Positions 53,194-62,078 of a stretch of 64,000 nucleotides of DNA are shown here, piece by piece; position 1 is the stretch's first letter; every line of letters begins with the position of its first letter. The translations under genes and the position numbers were made by a program. The notes beneath the pieces are model-generated. The model ran no database searches, was not told the DNA's origin, and saw only the letters and a list, made by a program, of their open reading frames with translations. Source of the DNA: an uncultured Eubacteriales bacterium (lineage in GTDB: Bacteria > Bacillota > Clostridia > Christensenellales > Aristaeellaceae); NCBI GenBank assembly GCA_902778055.1, contig CACYWL010000007.1:62001-126000 (forward strand). Direction: 5' to 3'.

Positions 53194-54216
53194 ATGGAAC
53201 GAATACTGTATTTGAACAAGGATTTCTCAGCGCTTTCCGAGGACGGAAGGCTGGTTGAGTATATTCCGTTCCGAAGCGAGGATGAAACCGGCAGAATTCT
53301 GCAGGGCCGTGTTGATCGGATGATGCCCGGCCTGGAGGCCGCGTTTGTGGACATCGGGAGGAGAAGGGACGGTTTTTTGCCTCAGAAGGAGAACAGCCCC
53401 AGTTTTACAGACGGTCCGATTCGATCGGGTGATCGTGTGCTGGTGCAGATCAGGAAGGAAGAAACCGGAAACAAGGGAGCCTTTTTAAGCCGGGATTTGA
53501 GTATTCCGGGCAGCCTGCTGATTCTGATGCCCAAGAACCGGCATATCGGAGTCAGCGCCCGGGTCACGGATTCGGAAAGCAGGGAAAGACTCTTCCGGCT
53601 CGGGCAGAAACTGTCGGCAGGAGAGAACGGTATCGTCATGCGGGAAGCTTCCCTGCACGCAAAACAGGAGTCCCTGGAAGAGGAACTGGACAGGCTGAAA
53701 AAGCAATGGGAGGATATCCGGAACGGAAACCTGCCCGCTGTTTCCGCAGAGGAAGAGCTGATCCGCGATTATGCACCCAGAGGAATCTCGGAGATCAAAC
53801 GGGACGCGGAGCTTTCCGCGGATCTGATGCGTCAGCTGAAGGAATCGGAGAACAGGCTGGTTCGTCTTCCTCACGGCGGCAATATTGTAATCGACCGCTG
53901 TGAAGCAATGACAGTCATTGACGTGAACAGTGCTTCGGATTCGGGAGACGCAAACAGAAGGCAGTCCGTCCTGAGAACAAATCTGGAGGCCTGCCGGGAA
54001 ATCATGATACAGGTTCGTCTTCGGAATCTCTCCGGTATTCTTATTCTGGATCTGATTGACATGGAAGAAGAGAGCGACCGGAATGCGGTTCGTCAGGCTT
54101 TGGAGGAGGCATTCCGTGCCGATCGGATGAAGACGGTGATTCACGGATATACCAGTCTGGGCCTTATGGAAATGACAAGAAAAAGGAGCAGAGCCACATG
54201 GCAAGAACAGCGGTGA
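53194..54216 (+). CDS. rng: Ribonuclease G/E family, short form
   Basis: 340 residues, against about 480 in RNase G of proteobacteria. The N-terminal RNase-H-like part is split by an S1 domain (about 35-100: GRVDRMMPGLEAAFVDIG, GDRVLVQIRKEE). The DNase-I-like catalytic part has Asp243 in VIDVNSASDSG and Asp286 in LILDLIDMEEE, the pair that holds the magnesium ion, 43 residues apart as in RNase E. The C-terminal zinc-link cysteines and small domain are missing. The last 19 bases overlap miaB. In related genomes rplU-rpmA follow; here they do not. Confidence 0.88.
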   Translation: MERILYLNKDFSALSEDGRLVEYIPFRSEDETGRILQGRVDRMMPGLEAAFVDIGRRRDGFLPQKENSPSFTDGPIRSGDRVLVQIRKEETGNKGAFLSRDLSIPGSLLILMPKNRHIGVSARVTDSESRERLFRLGQKLSAGENGIVMREASLHAKQESLEEELDRLKKQWEDIRNGNLPAVSAEEELIRDYAPRGISEIKRDAELSADLMRQLKESENRLVRLPHGGNIVIDRCEAMTVIDVNSASDSGDANRRQSVLRTNLEACREIMIQVRLRNLSGILILDLIDMEEESDRNAVRQALEEAFRADRMKTVIHGYTSLGLMEMTRKRSRATWQEQR

Positions 54217-55607
54217 AGATAACCGAAGAGGAAAAGAATAGGCAGAAGGATTTTATCCGGGAAATCCGGGAGCTGCCTCAGAGACCGCAGACCTATCATG
54301 TTGTCACCTACGGTTGCCAGATGAATGCACATGATTCGGAAAAAATCGCCGGCATGCTGGAAGAAATGGGGATGAAGGAAGCAGCCGTTCGCGAGGAAGC
54401 GGATTTTGTCATTTTTAACACCTGCTGCGTGAGGGATAACGCAGAAAGGCGTGCTCTGGGAAATGTGACCTGGCTGAAGGAAGTGAGGAAAACACATCCG
54501 AATCTCATGATCGCGGTTTGCGGATGCATGATTCAGGAACCCGGGATGGCTGAAAAAATCCTGAAACAGTACCGATTCATTGATCTGGCCTTTGGGACTG
54601 CAAATCTTCACAGGTTTCCGGAACTGATGTATTCCGCACTGAACAGTGACAGAAACGTGGTCCAGGTGGCGGATGAGGATGTGATTGCCGAAGGCCTGCC
54701 GGTGCGCAGGCAAAGAACGGACGCAGCGTATCTGACCATCATGTACGGCTGTGACAATTTCTGCTCCTTCTGCATAGTTCCCTATGTACGGGGGCGTGAA
54801 CGAAGCAGAGAGCCGGAGGATATTCTGCGGGAGGCGGAAGAACTGCAGAAAACCGGAGTCAAGGAGATTATGCTGCTTGGTCAGAATGTGAACAGCTACG
54901 GGAAAAGCCTTTCCTGTCCCATGAGCTTTGCCGGACTGCTGCGAAGACTTGAACAGCTTGGAATCCCAAGGATCAGATTCATGACGAGCCATCCGAAAGA
55001 TCTGAGCGACGAACTGATCGAGACCATGTCCGGAAGCTCGCATATTCTGCCGCAGTTCCACCTGCCTGTTCAGAGCGGCAACGATGAGATCCTGCAGAAA
55101 ATGAACCGGCATTATACCCGGGAAAAGTATCTTGAACGGGTTCATAAGCTGAGGGAGGCTGTGCCCGGAATCGGCCTGAGCACCGATATTATCGTTGGAT
55201 TTCCGGGAGAAACGGAAGCGCAGTTTGAGGATACCCTGAGTCTGGTGGAAGAGGTCCGCTATGACGGCGCCTTTACCTTTATCTATTCTCCCAGAGTGGG
55301 AACGAGAGCTGCGGCCATGGATCACCAGGTCCCGGACGAGGTTGCCGGAGAACGGATCAAAAGGCTGATCAGCCTTCAGGAAGAACTGCAGAAAGAGACC
55401 CTGAGGCGCTTTATCGGCATGAAGGAAGAGGTGCTGGTCGAGGGGCTGAGCAGAAGAAGCGAAGAGGCTGTGTCCGGAAAGGGAAGACATGCGGTTTCCG
55501 TCACACTTCCGGGAAATCTCGGCGACGTGGGACAGATCGTTTCCTGCAGGATTACAGGAGTCAGAAACAATACGCTGATTGCGGAAAGAATCGGGGATGA
55601 AGAATAA
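54198..55607 (+). CDS. miaB: tRNA-2-methylthio-N6-dimethylallyladenosine synthase
   Basis: 469 residues. The N-terminal UPF0004 domain supplies the auxiliary cluster cysteines (TYGCQMN, FNTCCVRDNA, VCGCMIQ). The radical SAM motif is MYGCDNFCSFCIVPYVRGRE, followed by MLLGQNVNSYG and LPVQSGNDEIL, and a C-terminal TRAM domain (about 400-465). It thiomethylates i6A37 in tRNAs reading UNN codons; miaA, which makes i6A, is 5 kb downstream. An internal ATG run after AAAAGGAGCAG in the RNase G end supports the start. Stop overlaps the next start by one base. Confidence 0.95.
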   Translation: MARTAVKITEEEKNRQKDFIREIRELPQRPQTYHVVTYGCQMNAHDSEKIAGMLEEMGMKEAAVREEADFVIFNTCCVRDNAERRALGNVTWLKEVRKTHPNLMIAVCGCMIQEPGMAEKILKQYRFIDLAFGTANLHRFPELMYSALNSDRNVVQVADEDVIAEGLPVRRQRTDAAYLTIMYGCDNFCSFCIVPYVRGRERSREPEDILREAEELQKTGVKEIMLLGQNVNSYGKSLSCPMSFAGLLRRLEQLGIPRIRFMTSHPKDLSDELIETMSGSSHILPQFHLPVQSGNDEILQKMNRHYTREKYLERVHKLREAVPGIGLSTDIIVGFPGETEAQFEDTLSLVEEVRYDGAFTFIYSPRVGTRAAAMDHQVPDEVAGERIKRLISLQEELQKETLRRFIGMKEEVLVEGLSRRSEEAVSGKGRHAVSVTLPGNLGDVGQIVSCRITGVRNNTLIAERIGDEE

Positions 55608-56011
55608 TGAAACAGGTTATGCAGAAGGCTCAGGAGCTGGCGGATGCGATTGTTGCCAGCGAGGTTTACCGTAAAATGAAGGACCTGGAGGAAGCGCTCC
55701 AGAATGATGAGGCGGCCGCGGAGGCTGTCAATGACATGGCCAGAAAGCGTCAGAAGGTGGAGAAACTCCTGACGGAGAAAGGCATGGATCCGGAGGAGCT
55801 GAAAAAGGCCAATCAGGAAATGATTCAGGCCGAAAAGAAAATGAATGCCAATCCGAAGGTAGCGGAACTGAAAAACGCCAGAAAGAGCTTTTCCTCCATG
55901 ATGGACAATGTCAACCGGGTTCTGCGGCTGGTAATAACCGGAGAAATCCGGGAGGATGACTTTCAGGGCGGCTGCGGCGGAAACTGCAGCGGATGCAGCG
56001 GGTGCAGCTGA
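55607..56011 (+). CDS. YlbF/YmcA family protein with cysteine tail
   Basis: 134 residues. A helical hairpin domain (about 5-115; QKAQELADAIVASEVYRKMK, DEAAAEAVNDMARKRQKVE) is that of the DUF964/YlbF-YmcA family. In Bacillus the YlbF-YmcA-YaaT (Ric) complex binds two [4Fe-4S] clusters, influences RNase Y-dependent mRNA processing, and has been linked to MiaB. Here the last fifteen residues are QGGCGGNCSGCSGCS, four cysteines spaced CxxxCxxCxxC. The gene overlaps the miaB stop by one base (TAATG), so they are translationally coupled. Confidence 0.85.
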   Translation: MKQVMQKAQELADAIVASEVYRKMKDLEEALQNDEAAAEAVNDMARKRQKVEKLLTEKGMDPEELKKANQEMIQAEKKMNANPKVAELKNARKSFSSMMDNVNRVLRLVITGEIREDDFQGGCGGNCSGCSGCS

Positions 56012-56087
56012 TCACCCTTGAAACGGGGAAGAGAGAAAACCTCTCGCTTTTCATCATTCTCATCATGATTCAGACTGAGGTAAGAAG

Positions 56088-58685
56088 ATGGCACTTTCAC
56101 CGATGATGCAGCAGTATCTGCAGATTCATGATCAGTATCCGGACTGCCTTCTGCTGTTCCGGCTGGGCGATTTCTATGAGCTTTTTTTCGAGGATGCCAA
56201 AACAGCCTCACGTGAACTGGAACTGACGCTGACCGGAAGAGACTGCGGTCTGGAGGAGAGGGCACCCATGTGCGGTGTGCCCTATCATGCGGTCAACACC
56301 TATGTGGAGCGTCTGATCGAAAAGGGATACAAGGTCGCAATCTGTGAGCAGCTTGAGGATCCGGCGCTGGCCAAAGGACTTGTGGAGAGAGATGTGGTCA
56401 GGGTCATTACGGCCGGTACACTGACGGACAGTTCCATGCTGGAAGAAAAAAGCAATAACTTTCTCCTGTGCGTGTATCTGAAGGGGAAGGAAACCGGGCT
56501 GGCCTTTGCGGATGTCTCCACCGGAGAATTTTACGTTTCCGAGCCCTTGGAAAACATGCTTCGTCCGGAGATCAGCCGGATCGGAGCACATGAAATTCTG
56601 TGCAACGATGCCGTAAGGCTTCGGGAAGCAGCCGGAATTGAACTTCCTCTGAACGCTCAGATCTCCCAGGGATGGTTTCAGTTCGGAAACGCTTCGGAAA
56701 CACTGATGGAGCAGTTTCATCTCTCTTCTCTCACCCCCCTCGGACTGGACGGTCATAAAGCAGCTGCCTGTGCAGCCGGCGCCCTCATGAAATATCTGCG
56801 GGACACTCAGAAGAACTCGCTGGAGCATATGCGTATGCTGCGCTTTGCGGAGAACGGCCGGACCATGCTGCTGGATCCAAATACGAGAAGAAACCTGGAG
56901 CTGACAGAGAGCCTGCGCGGCAAAGGGAAAAAAGGCACACTCCTCGGGCTTTTGGACAAAACGGCAACGGCCATGGGCGGAAGGCTGCTGAGAAACTGGA
57001 TGGATCAGCCCCTGTTGAGGAGGAAAGATATTCTGGCCAGACATGATGCGGTCAGCGAACTGACGGAGAACCCGGTCTTGAGCGCCTCCATTGTTGAGGA
57101 GTTGACCGGAGTCTATGATATGGAGCGCCTGCTGAGCAAGGTCGCCTATCGGAGCCTGAACGCCCGTGATTGTCTTGCGCTTTGTTCGAGTCTGAAAAAA
57201 GTACCTGGAATCAGGAATTTGCTGAGCGGCGTCCATTCCGCAGAGATGCAGACCATTTTCGGGGAGCTGGAGCCTCTGGATGATCTGACCGATCTTCTGG
57301 AACGGGCCATTCATCCGGACGCTCCGGTAGTTATCACCGAGGGCGGCATCATTCGGGACGGGTATTCTCCTCTGCTGGATGAGTACAGGGAAGCACAGAC
57401 CAGCGGACGGCAGTGGATTCTCGACATGGAACAGAAGGAGCGGGAAGAAACCGGGATCAAAAATCTTCGGATACAGTATAACCGCGTCTTCGGATATTAT
57501 ATTGAAGTAACCAAAAGCTATCTGAGCCTTGTGCCGGACCGTTATACCAGAAAGCAGACACTGGCCAATGCGGAACGGTATATGACACCTGAGCTGAAAG
57601 AAACGGAACAGAAGATTATTGGAGCTCAGGAGCAGAGCGTTCGTCTGGAGCTTCAGCTTTTCAATGAGATCCGGGAAGAAGTCTGTAAATGCATGTCCAG
57701 GATTCAGCGGGTCTGTGAAGCTGTCAAGAAGCTCGATGTCTATCAGAGCCTGGCCCGGGTTGCCGTGGAAAACCGCTACGTAAGGCCTGAGATGAATGAA
57801 GACGGCAGCCTGACCATTCTTGATGGACGCCATCCGGTCGTGGAGCAGAGCCTGGCCAGCGGTGATTTTGTTCCAAATGACACACAGCTTGATCTGAATG
57901 ATCACAGGATGATGATTATTACCGGACCGAACATGGCAGGAAAAAGCACCTATATGCGGCAGGTTGCCCTGATCTGTCTGATGGCTCAGATCGGCAGCTT
58001 TGTTCCGGCCAGGGAAGCGAACCTTCCTGTTTGTGACCGGATCTTTACCCGGGTCGGAGCCTCTGATGACCTGGCCAGCGGCCAAAGCACCTTTATGGTT
58101 GAAATGAGCGAAACTGCCTATATTCTTCGAAATGCTACGGCTTCCAGCCTGATCATTCTGGATGAAATCGGCCGGGGAACGAGCACTTTTGACGGACTGG
58201 CTATTGCCTGGTCTGTTGTTGAATATATCTCGAAGAAGGAAAACATCGGGGCCAAAACCCTTTTTGCCACGCATTATCATGAGCTGAGCGAGCTGGAAGG
58301 ACACCTGGACGGAGTCAAAAACTATTGCATCTCCGTAAAAGAACACGGTGAAGATGTGATCTTTCTTCGGAAAATCGTTCGCGGAGGCGCGGATAAAAGC
58401 TTTGGGGTTCATGTAGCCCGGCTGGCCGGTGTTCCTCATCCTGTGATTGTCCGGGCCCATGAGATTCAGGCCAGGCTGGAAGTCAGCGATATCAACCAGA
58501 ACACCATCGGTCAGAACATTCTGGGCGAGAATGAGCCGCCCAGGAAGAACGAACAGGTGGATCTGTTTGAGTATCAGAAGACAGAGATTATTCAGGAACT
58601 TCAGCAGATTGATGTAATGGCTCTGACCCCCATGGATGCCATCAATAAGCTTTTCCTTCTTCGGGAAAAAGCCAGAAAGCTTTAA
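56088..58685 (+). CDS. mutS: DNA mismatch repair protein MutS
   Basis: 865 residues. Domain I begins LSPMMQQYLQIHDQYPD with FRLGDFYELFFEDA, the form of the Phe-x-Glu mismatch wedge. Connector, lever and clamp domains follow to about 560. The ATPase has Walker A GPNMAGKST (about 615-623), then ASDDLASGQSTFMVEM and LDEIGRGTSTFDG (Walker B). A C-terminal tetramerisation-like tail ends near FLLREKARKL. It recognises mismatches and recruits MutL, encoded next. GAGGTAAGA lies before the ATG. Confidence 0.97.
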   Translation: MALSPMMQQYLQIHDQYPDCLLLFRLGDFYELFFEDAKTASRELELTLTGRDCGLEERAPMCGVPYHAVNTYVERLIEKGYKVAICEQLEDPALAKGLVERDVVRVITAGTLTDSSMLEEKSNNFLLCVYLKGKETGLAFADVSTGEFYVSEPLENMLRPEISRIGAHEILCNDAVRLREAAGIELPLNAQISQGWFQFGNASETLMEQFHLSSLTPLGLDGHKAAACAAGALMKYLRDTQKNSLEHMRMLRFAENGRTMLLDPNTRRNLELTESLRGKGKKGTLLGLLDKTATAMGGRLLRNWMDQPLLRRKDILARHDAVSELTENPVLSASIVEELTGVYDMERLLSKVAYRSLNARDCLALCSSLKKVPGIRNLLSGVHSAEMQTIFGELEPLDDLTDLLERAIHPDAPVVITEGGIIRDGYSPLLDEYREAQTSGRQWILDMEQKEREETGIKNLRIQYNRVFGYYIEVTKSYLSLVPDRYTRKQTLANAERYMTPELKETEQKIIGAQEQSVRLELQLFNEIREEVCKCMSRIQRVCEAVKKLDVYQSLARVAVENRYVRPEMNEDGSLTILDGRHPVVEQSLASGDFVPNDTQLDLNDHRMMIITGPNMAGKSTYMRQVALICLMAQIGSFVPAREANLPVCDRIFTRVGASDDLASGQSTFMVEMSETAYILRNATASSLIILDEIGRGTSTFDGLAIAWSVVEYISKKENIGAKTLFATHYHELSELEGHLDGVKNYCISVKEHGEDVIFLRKIVRGGADKSFGVHVARLAGVPHPVIVRAHEIQARLEVSDINQNTIGQNILGENEPPRKNEQVDLFEYQKTEIIQELQQIDVMALTPMDAINKLFLLREKARKL

Positions 58686-58811
58686 AACGGTGCAGTGCCG
58701 AGATCCGCATGCCGGACAGGTTCCCGGCACTGCTCGAATCCGATGGCCGGAATCAGGCAGCCGGATCAGCTGCGGGAAATCAGACACATTACAGCGGGAG
58801 AGGATGATTCA

Positions 58812-60857
58812 ATGGCTCAGATCAGGATGCTGTCCAGGGAACTGATAGGCAAAATTGCCGCCGGCGAAGTGGTTGAACGCCCTGCCGCCGCGATCAAGGA
58901 ACTGGTGGAGAACAGTCTGGATGCGGGAGCAACACATATTTCCGTTGAGATCACGGAGGGCGGGATTGATTCCTTCCGTGTGACTGACGACGGCTGCGGA
59001 ATTGACGAAAGCGATATTCGGATGGCCTTTGAGAGACATGCAACCAGCAAAATTCGTTCCGCGTCCGATCTTGACGCTATTGGAACGCTGGGGTTTCGGG
59101 GTGAGGCCCTGGCTTCCATCGCTGCTGTAGGAAGGGTTACCCTGACCACCCGCACAAGAATGAGGGAAACCGGAATCCGAGTGAAAAACGAAGGCGGACA
59201 GATTACCGATCTGACCGAAGCGGCCTGCGCTCCCGGCACCGGCATACTGGTTCGTGATTTGTTTTTCAATGTACCCGTACGAAAAGGTTTTTTGAAAAAG
59301 CCCGGCACGGAAGCCAACGCCGTAACGGACTATATGACCCGGCTGATCCTGAGCCGTCCGGATGTCAGCTTCCGATATACCTCCAACGGAAAGATGATCT
59401 ATCATTCTCCCGGAGACGGAAAGATTGAATCTGCCGTGCTTGCCATTTACGGCAGTCAGACGGTGCGCAGAATGCGAAGCGTGGAAGGCTGTCAGAACGG
59501 CATTCTGATGAAAGGCTATATCGGGATCGGGGAGGATGCACGCAACAACCGGGGAGGTCAGAACTTTTTCATCAATGGGCGCATGCTTCGCAGCCCCCTG
59601 CTGAGCGGTTCTCTGGAGGATGCCTGCCGGGAACGGGTCATGATCGGGAAGTATCCGATCTGCGTTCTCTATCTGGAAATGCCCTATGAAAATGTGAATG
59701 TGAATGTCCATCCGAATAAAATGGAGGTTCGCTTCCGCTTTGATCAGCAGGTTCGGGACGCTGTCTTTACCCTGGTTCACGAGTCGCTTCAGGACAGGGA
59801 CGCCTTTGAGCGCCCGGTGGAGATGCCCCTGACTCCTCAGACCGGCCTGCCAGGTCTTTCCGAAACCGTGCAATCCGAGACAGCCCCCCGAGCTGTGATT
59901 GAAACGGGAAGCAGCGTTCCTTCTGTCGTGATTTCAGACACTCCTCCAATGCCTGTTTTCAGGCCAATTGCCGAAAAAAAACAGGTTCCCTTATCCGATC
60001 ATGTTCTGGAGCCGGATCTGCTTCCTCCTCCGATCACGGAAAAAGGAAAGCAGCAGCTGCAGAGTGCAGACCCAATCAGAAGTGATTCTCCTCAAGGGGA
60101 ACAGAGGGAAATAACCGGCGCGGAAGAAGCCCCCTCTGCATTCCGGCTGAGCGAGGAGAACAGGGAACCTCTTTACCGGCCCGGAACGGAACAACAGTCC
60201 GGGGATGGAGCCTTCTTCCGGAAACCTGCTGAGGGAAACCCGCCGGAGAGAATCGAGCAATTATCCGGCCTTCCCGAAGATCTCCCTGCACCCATGAGAA
60301 TCTTCGGCGCTGTCTTTGATACCTATATTCTGATCGAATATGCGGACCATCTGCTGCTGGTGGATCAGCACGCGGTTCACGAAAGGCTGCTCTTTGACCG
60401 GATGATGAAGGCCTGGTCCGATCAGCAGGCAGGGCAGGAACTGCTGGTTCCCTATATTGTTTCTGTGACGAAGAAGGATTTGGCCATTCTGGAAGAAAAC
60501 CGGGAAATGCTCTCAGATCTGGGACTGACTGTCGAACTCTTCAGCGAAAATGAAGTTGCTGTCAGATCTGTTCCGGTGATGCTTGGCCAGAACGAAACCT
60601 CTGCATTTCTGCACGAAGCGATTGATGAGCTTGAAAACGGCAGAATCCCCGGGGCTGACAAGAAAAGAGCCGCCATTCTGCAGCAGGCCTGCAAGCACGC
60701 GGTAAAGGGAGGGGAGCCTCTGGCAGAGGATGTGCTTCGTTCCCTGGTTGAGGAAATGATTGATAAAAAAGTGACCCCGACCTGCCCGCATGGCCGGCCG
60801 CTTGTGGTATCCATCAGCCACACGGAGCTTGATAAGAAGTTCAAACGCATTCAGTAG
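58812..60857 (+). CDS. mutL: DNA mismatch repair protein MutL, endonuclease type
   Basis: 681 residues. The GHKL ATPase has IAAGEVVERPAAAIKELVEN, DAGATHISVEI, DDGCGI and GFRGEALASIA. A low-complexity Pro/Glu/Ser linker (about 335-495) precedes the C-terminal dimerisation domain. The endonuclease site DQHAVHERLLFDRM (about 517), ACKHAVKGG and CPHGRP are present, so this is the nicking form found in bacteria without MutH. Start ATG 58812 follows GGGAGAGG; the frame is open 39 codons further upstream, where the DNA holds a hairpin and no site. Confidence 0.96.
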   Translation: MAQIRMLSRELIGKIAAGEVVERPAAAIKELVENSLDAGATHISVEITEGGIDSFRVTDDGCGIDESDIRMAFERHATSKIRSASDLDAIGTLGFRGEALASIAAVGRVTLTTRTRMRETGIRVKNEGGQITDLTEAACAPGTGILVRDLFFNVPVRKGFLKKPGTEANAVTDYMTRLILSRPDVSFRYTSNGKMIYHSPGDGKIESAVLAIYGSQTVRRMRSVEGCQNGILMKGYIGIGEDARNNRGGQNFFINGRMLRSPLLSGSLEDACRERVMIGKYPICVLYLEMPYENVNVNVHPNKMEVRFRFDQQVRDAVFTLVHESLQDRDAFERPVEMPLTPQTGLPGLSETVQSETAPRAVIETGSSVPSVVISDTPPMPVFRPIAEKKQVPLSDHVLEPDLLPPPITEKGKQQLQSADPIRSDSPQGEQREITGAEEAPSAFRLSEENREPLYRPGTEQQSGDGAFFRKPAEGNPPERIEQLSGLPEDLPAPMRIFGAVFDTYILIEYADHLLLVDQHAVHERLLFDRMMKAWSDQQAGQELLVPYIVSVTKKDLAILEENREMLSDLGLTVELFSENEVAVRSVPVMLGQNETSAFLHEAIDELENGRIPGADKKRAAILQQACKHAVKGGEPLAEDVLRSLVEEMIDKKVTPTCPHGRPLVVSISHTELDKKFKRIQ

Positions 60858-60898
60858 AAAACATTACAATCATTACAATTCGGGCACAGAGGAACATC

Positions 60899-61834
60899 AT
60901 GGATCACAAGATCATCTGCAGGGTGCTGACAGGACCGACCGCCAGCGGCAAAACCGAAATCAGCCTGAGGCTTGCTGAAAGGAACCACTGGGAGATTGCG
61001 TGCATGGACAGCATGCAGATCTATCGGGGGATGAATATCGGTACAGCCAAGCCGACTCCCGCTGAACAGCTGCGCGTAAAGCATCACCTCCTGGATCTGT
61101 GCGATCCCGGGGAGAGCTTCAGCGTAGCCATGTACCGGGAGAAGGCGGAAACATTGATCCGTGAGAAATGGAACAGGGAACACAGGGAATTGCTCTTTGT
61201 CGGTGGCACTGGATTATACCTTCAGGCGCTGATGCATCCGATGGGAATGGGCAACGTCCCGGCCGATGAGAACCTCCGCGCGGAGCTCCGTGAACTGGCA
61301 CAAACACAGGACGGGAAGCAAGCGCTTCATCACATTCTTCAGGATCTGGATCCCGTGACTGCGCAGCGGCTTCCTCTGAATGATGTCCGTCGGGTGATCC
61401 GGGCCATTGAGGTCAGCAGAACAACCGGAATTCCTTTCTCGGAACAGGCCCCGCGAGAGGAATGCTCTGAGTTTGAGTGGAGGGTGGCGGCGCTGGAAAT
61501 GCCCAGGGATCAACTGTATGAGCGGATAAATCAACGCGTATTGCACATGATTGATGAAGGCCTGGAGGAGGAGGTCCGCAAGCTTCTGCGAAGCGGAATC
61601 TCCCCTCACGCACAATGCATGCAGGCTCTTGGATACAAGGAAATGGTTCTGTATCTGGAAGGAATCTGGACCCTGGAGAAAGCCATCGAAGAAATCCAGA
61701 AAGGATCCAGACATTATGCCAAAAGACAGGGTACATTTCTTCGCAGAGAGCCCGCAGTCCATGCTTTTCAGGCGCTGGACTCCGATACAGGGAATCTGCT
61801 TGATCAGTTTTATTCTTCGGCTTTATCCGCATGA
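60899..61834 (+). CDS. miaA: tRNA dimethylallyltransferase
   Basis: 311 residues. The P-loop GPTASGKT (12-19), DSMQIYRGMNIGTAKP, HHLLDLCDPGESFSV and the GGTGLYLQAL motif are those of MiaA. It adds the dimethylallyl group to A37 of tRNAs reading UNN codons, the substrate for MiaB encoded upstream. It follows mutL as in many bacteria, but no hfq gene follows. GAGGAACATC before the ATG is a moderate ribosome site. Confidence 0.95.
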   Translation: MDHKIICRVLTGPTASGKTEISLRLAERNHWEIACMDSMQIYRGMNIGTAKPTPAEQLRVKHHLLDLCDPGESFSVAMYREKAETLIREKWNREHRELLFVGGTGLYLQALMHPMGMGNVPADENLRAELRELAQTQDGKQALHHILQDLDPVTAQRLPLNDVRRVIRAIEVSRTTGIPFSEQAPREECSEFEWRVAALEMPRDQLYERINQRVLHMIDEGLEEEVRKLLRSGISPHAQCMQALGYKEMVLYLEGIWTLEKAIEEIQKGSRHYAKRQGTFLRREPAVHAFQALDSDTGNLLDQFYSSALSA

Positions 61835-62078
61835 TTCATCCGGGCGGAACCATTCCGCTTCTTTCCGAAAACCGCAACAAATGTCCCATTCTGCCGCGTT
61901 GCAATATGAATGGCTGTAGGGGACAGGAGGAGAACCCCAAAAGGTGTTTGGGGCTCAATGCTTTATTCGCGAATGTATGGGATTGTTGCAGAAAAGGCGG
62001 AAGCTGGAGTTGCTGTTTCTTATCATTCTGATCGATTTCTTCGGAATGCGTCCATGATTCCCGGATAGCTGTCCGCGT
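61835..62078. other. Convergent intergenic region between miaA and argD
   Basis: The 244 bases between the two convergent stops contain one terminator-like hairpin and a few short open frames. One is cysteine-rich (about 41 codons from 61907, preceded by no site); none has convincing coding signals. I see no tRNA or repeat. Confidence 0.45.
61935..61965 (+). terminator. Terminator-like hairpin after miaA
   Basis: CCCCAAA (61935-61941) pairs with TTTGGGG (61947-61953) around AGGTG. The following sequence is only moderately T-rich (CTTTATT), so it is a weak call. Confidence 0.35.

Noticed and set aside
56208..58787. 859-codon open frame opposite mutS
   Set aside because: Antisense shadow of mutS; composition (Pro/His/Arg-rich) and lack of motifs are typical of non-coding frames.
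61831..62031. Cysteine-rich short open frame between miaA and argD
   Set aside because: No ribosome site at any start; it contains a terminator-like repeat and lies between convergent genes.
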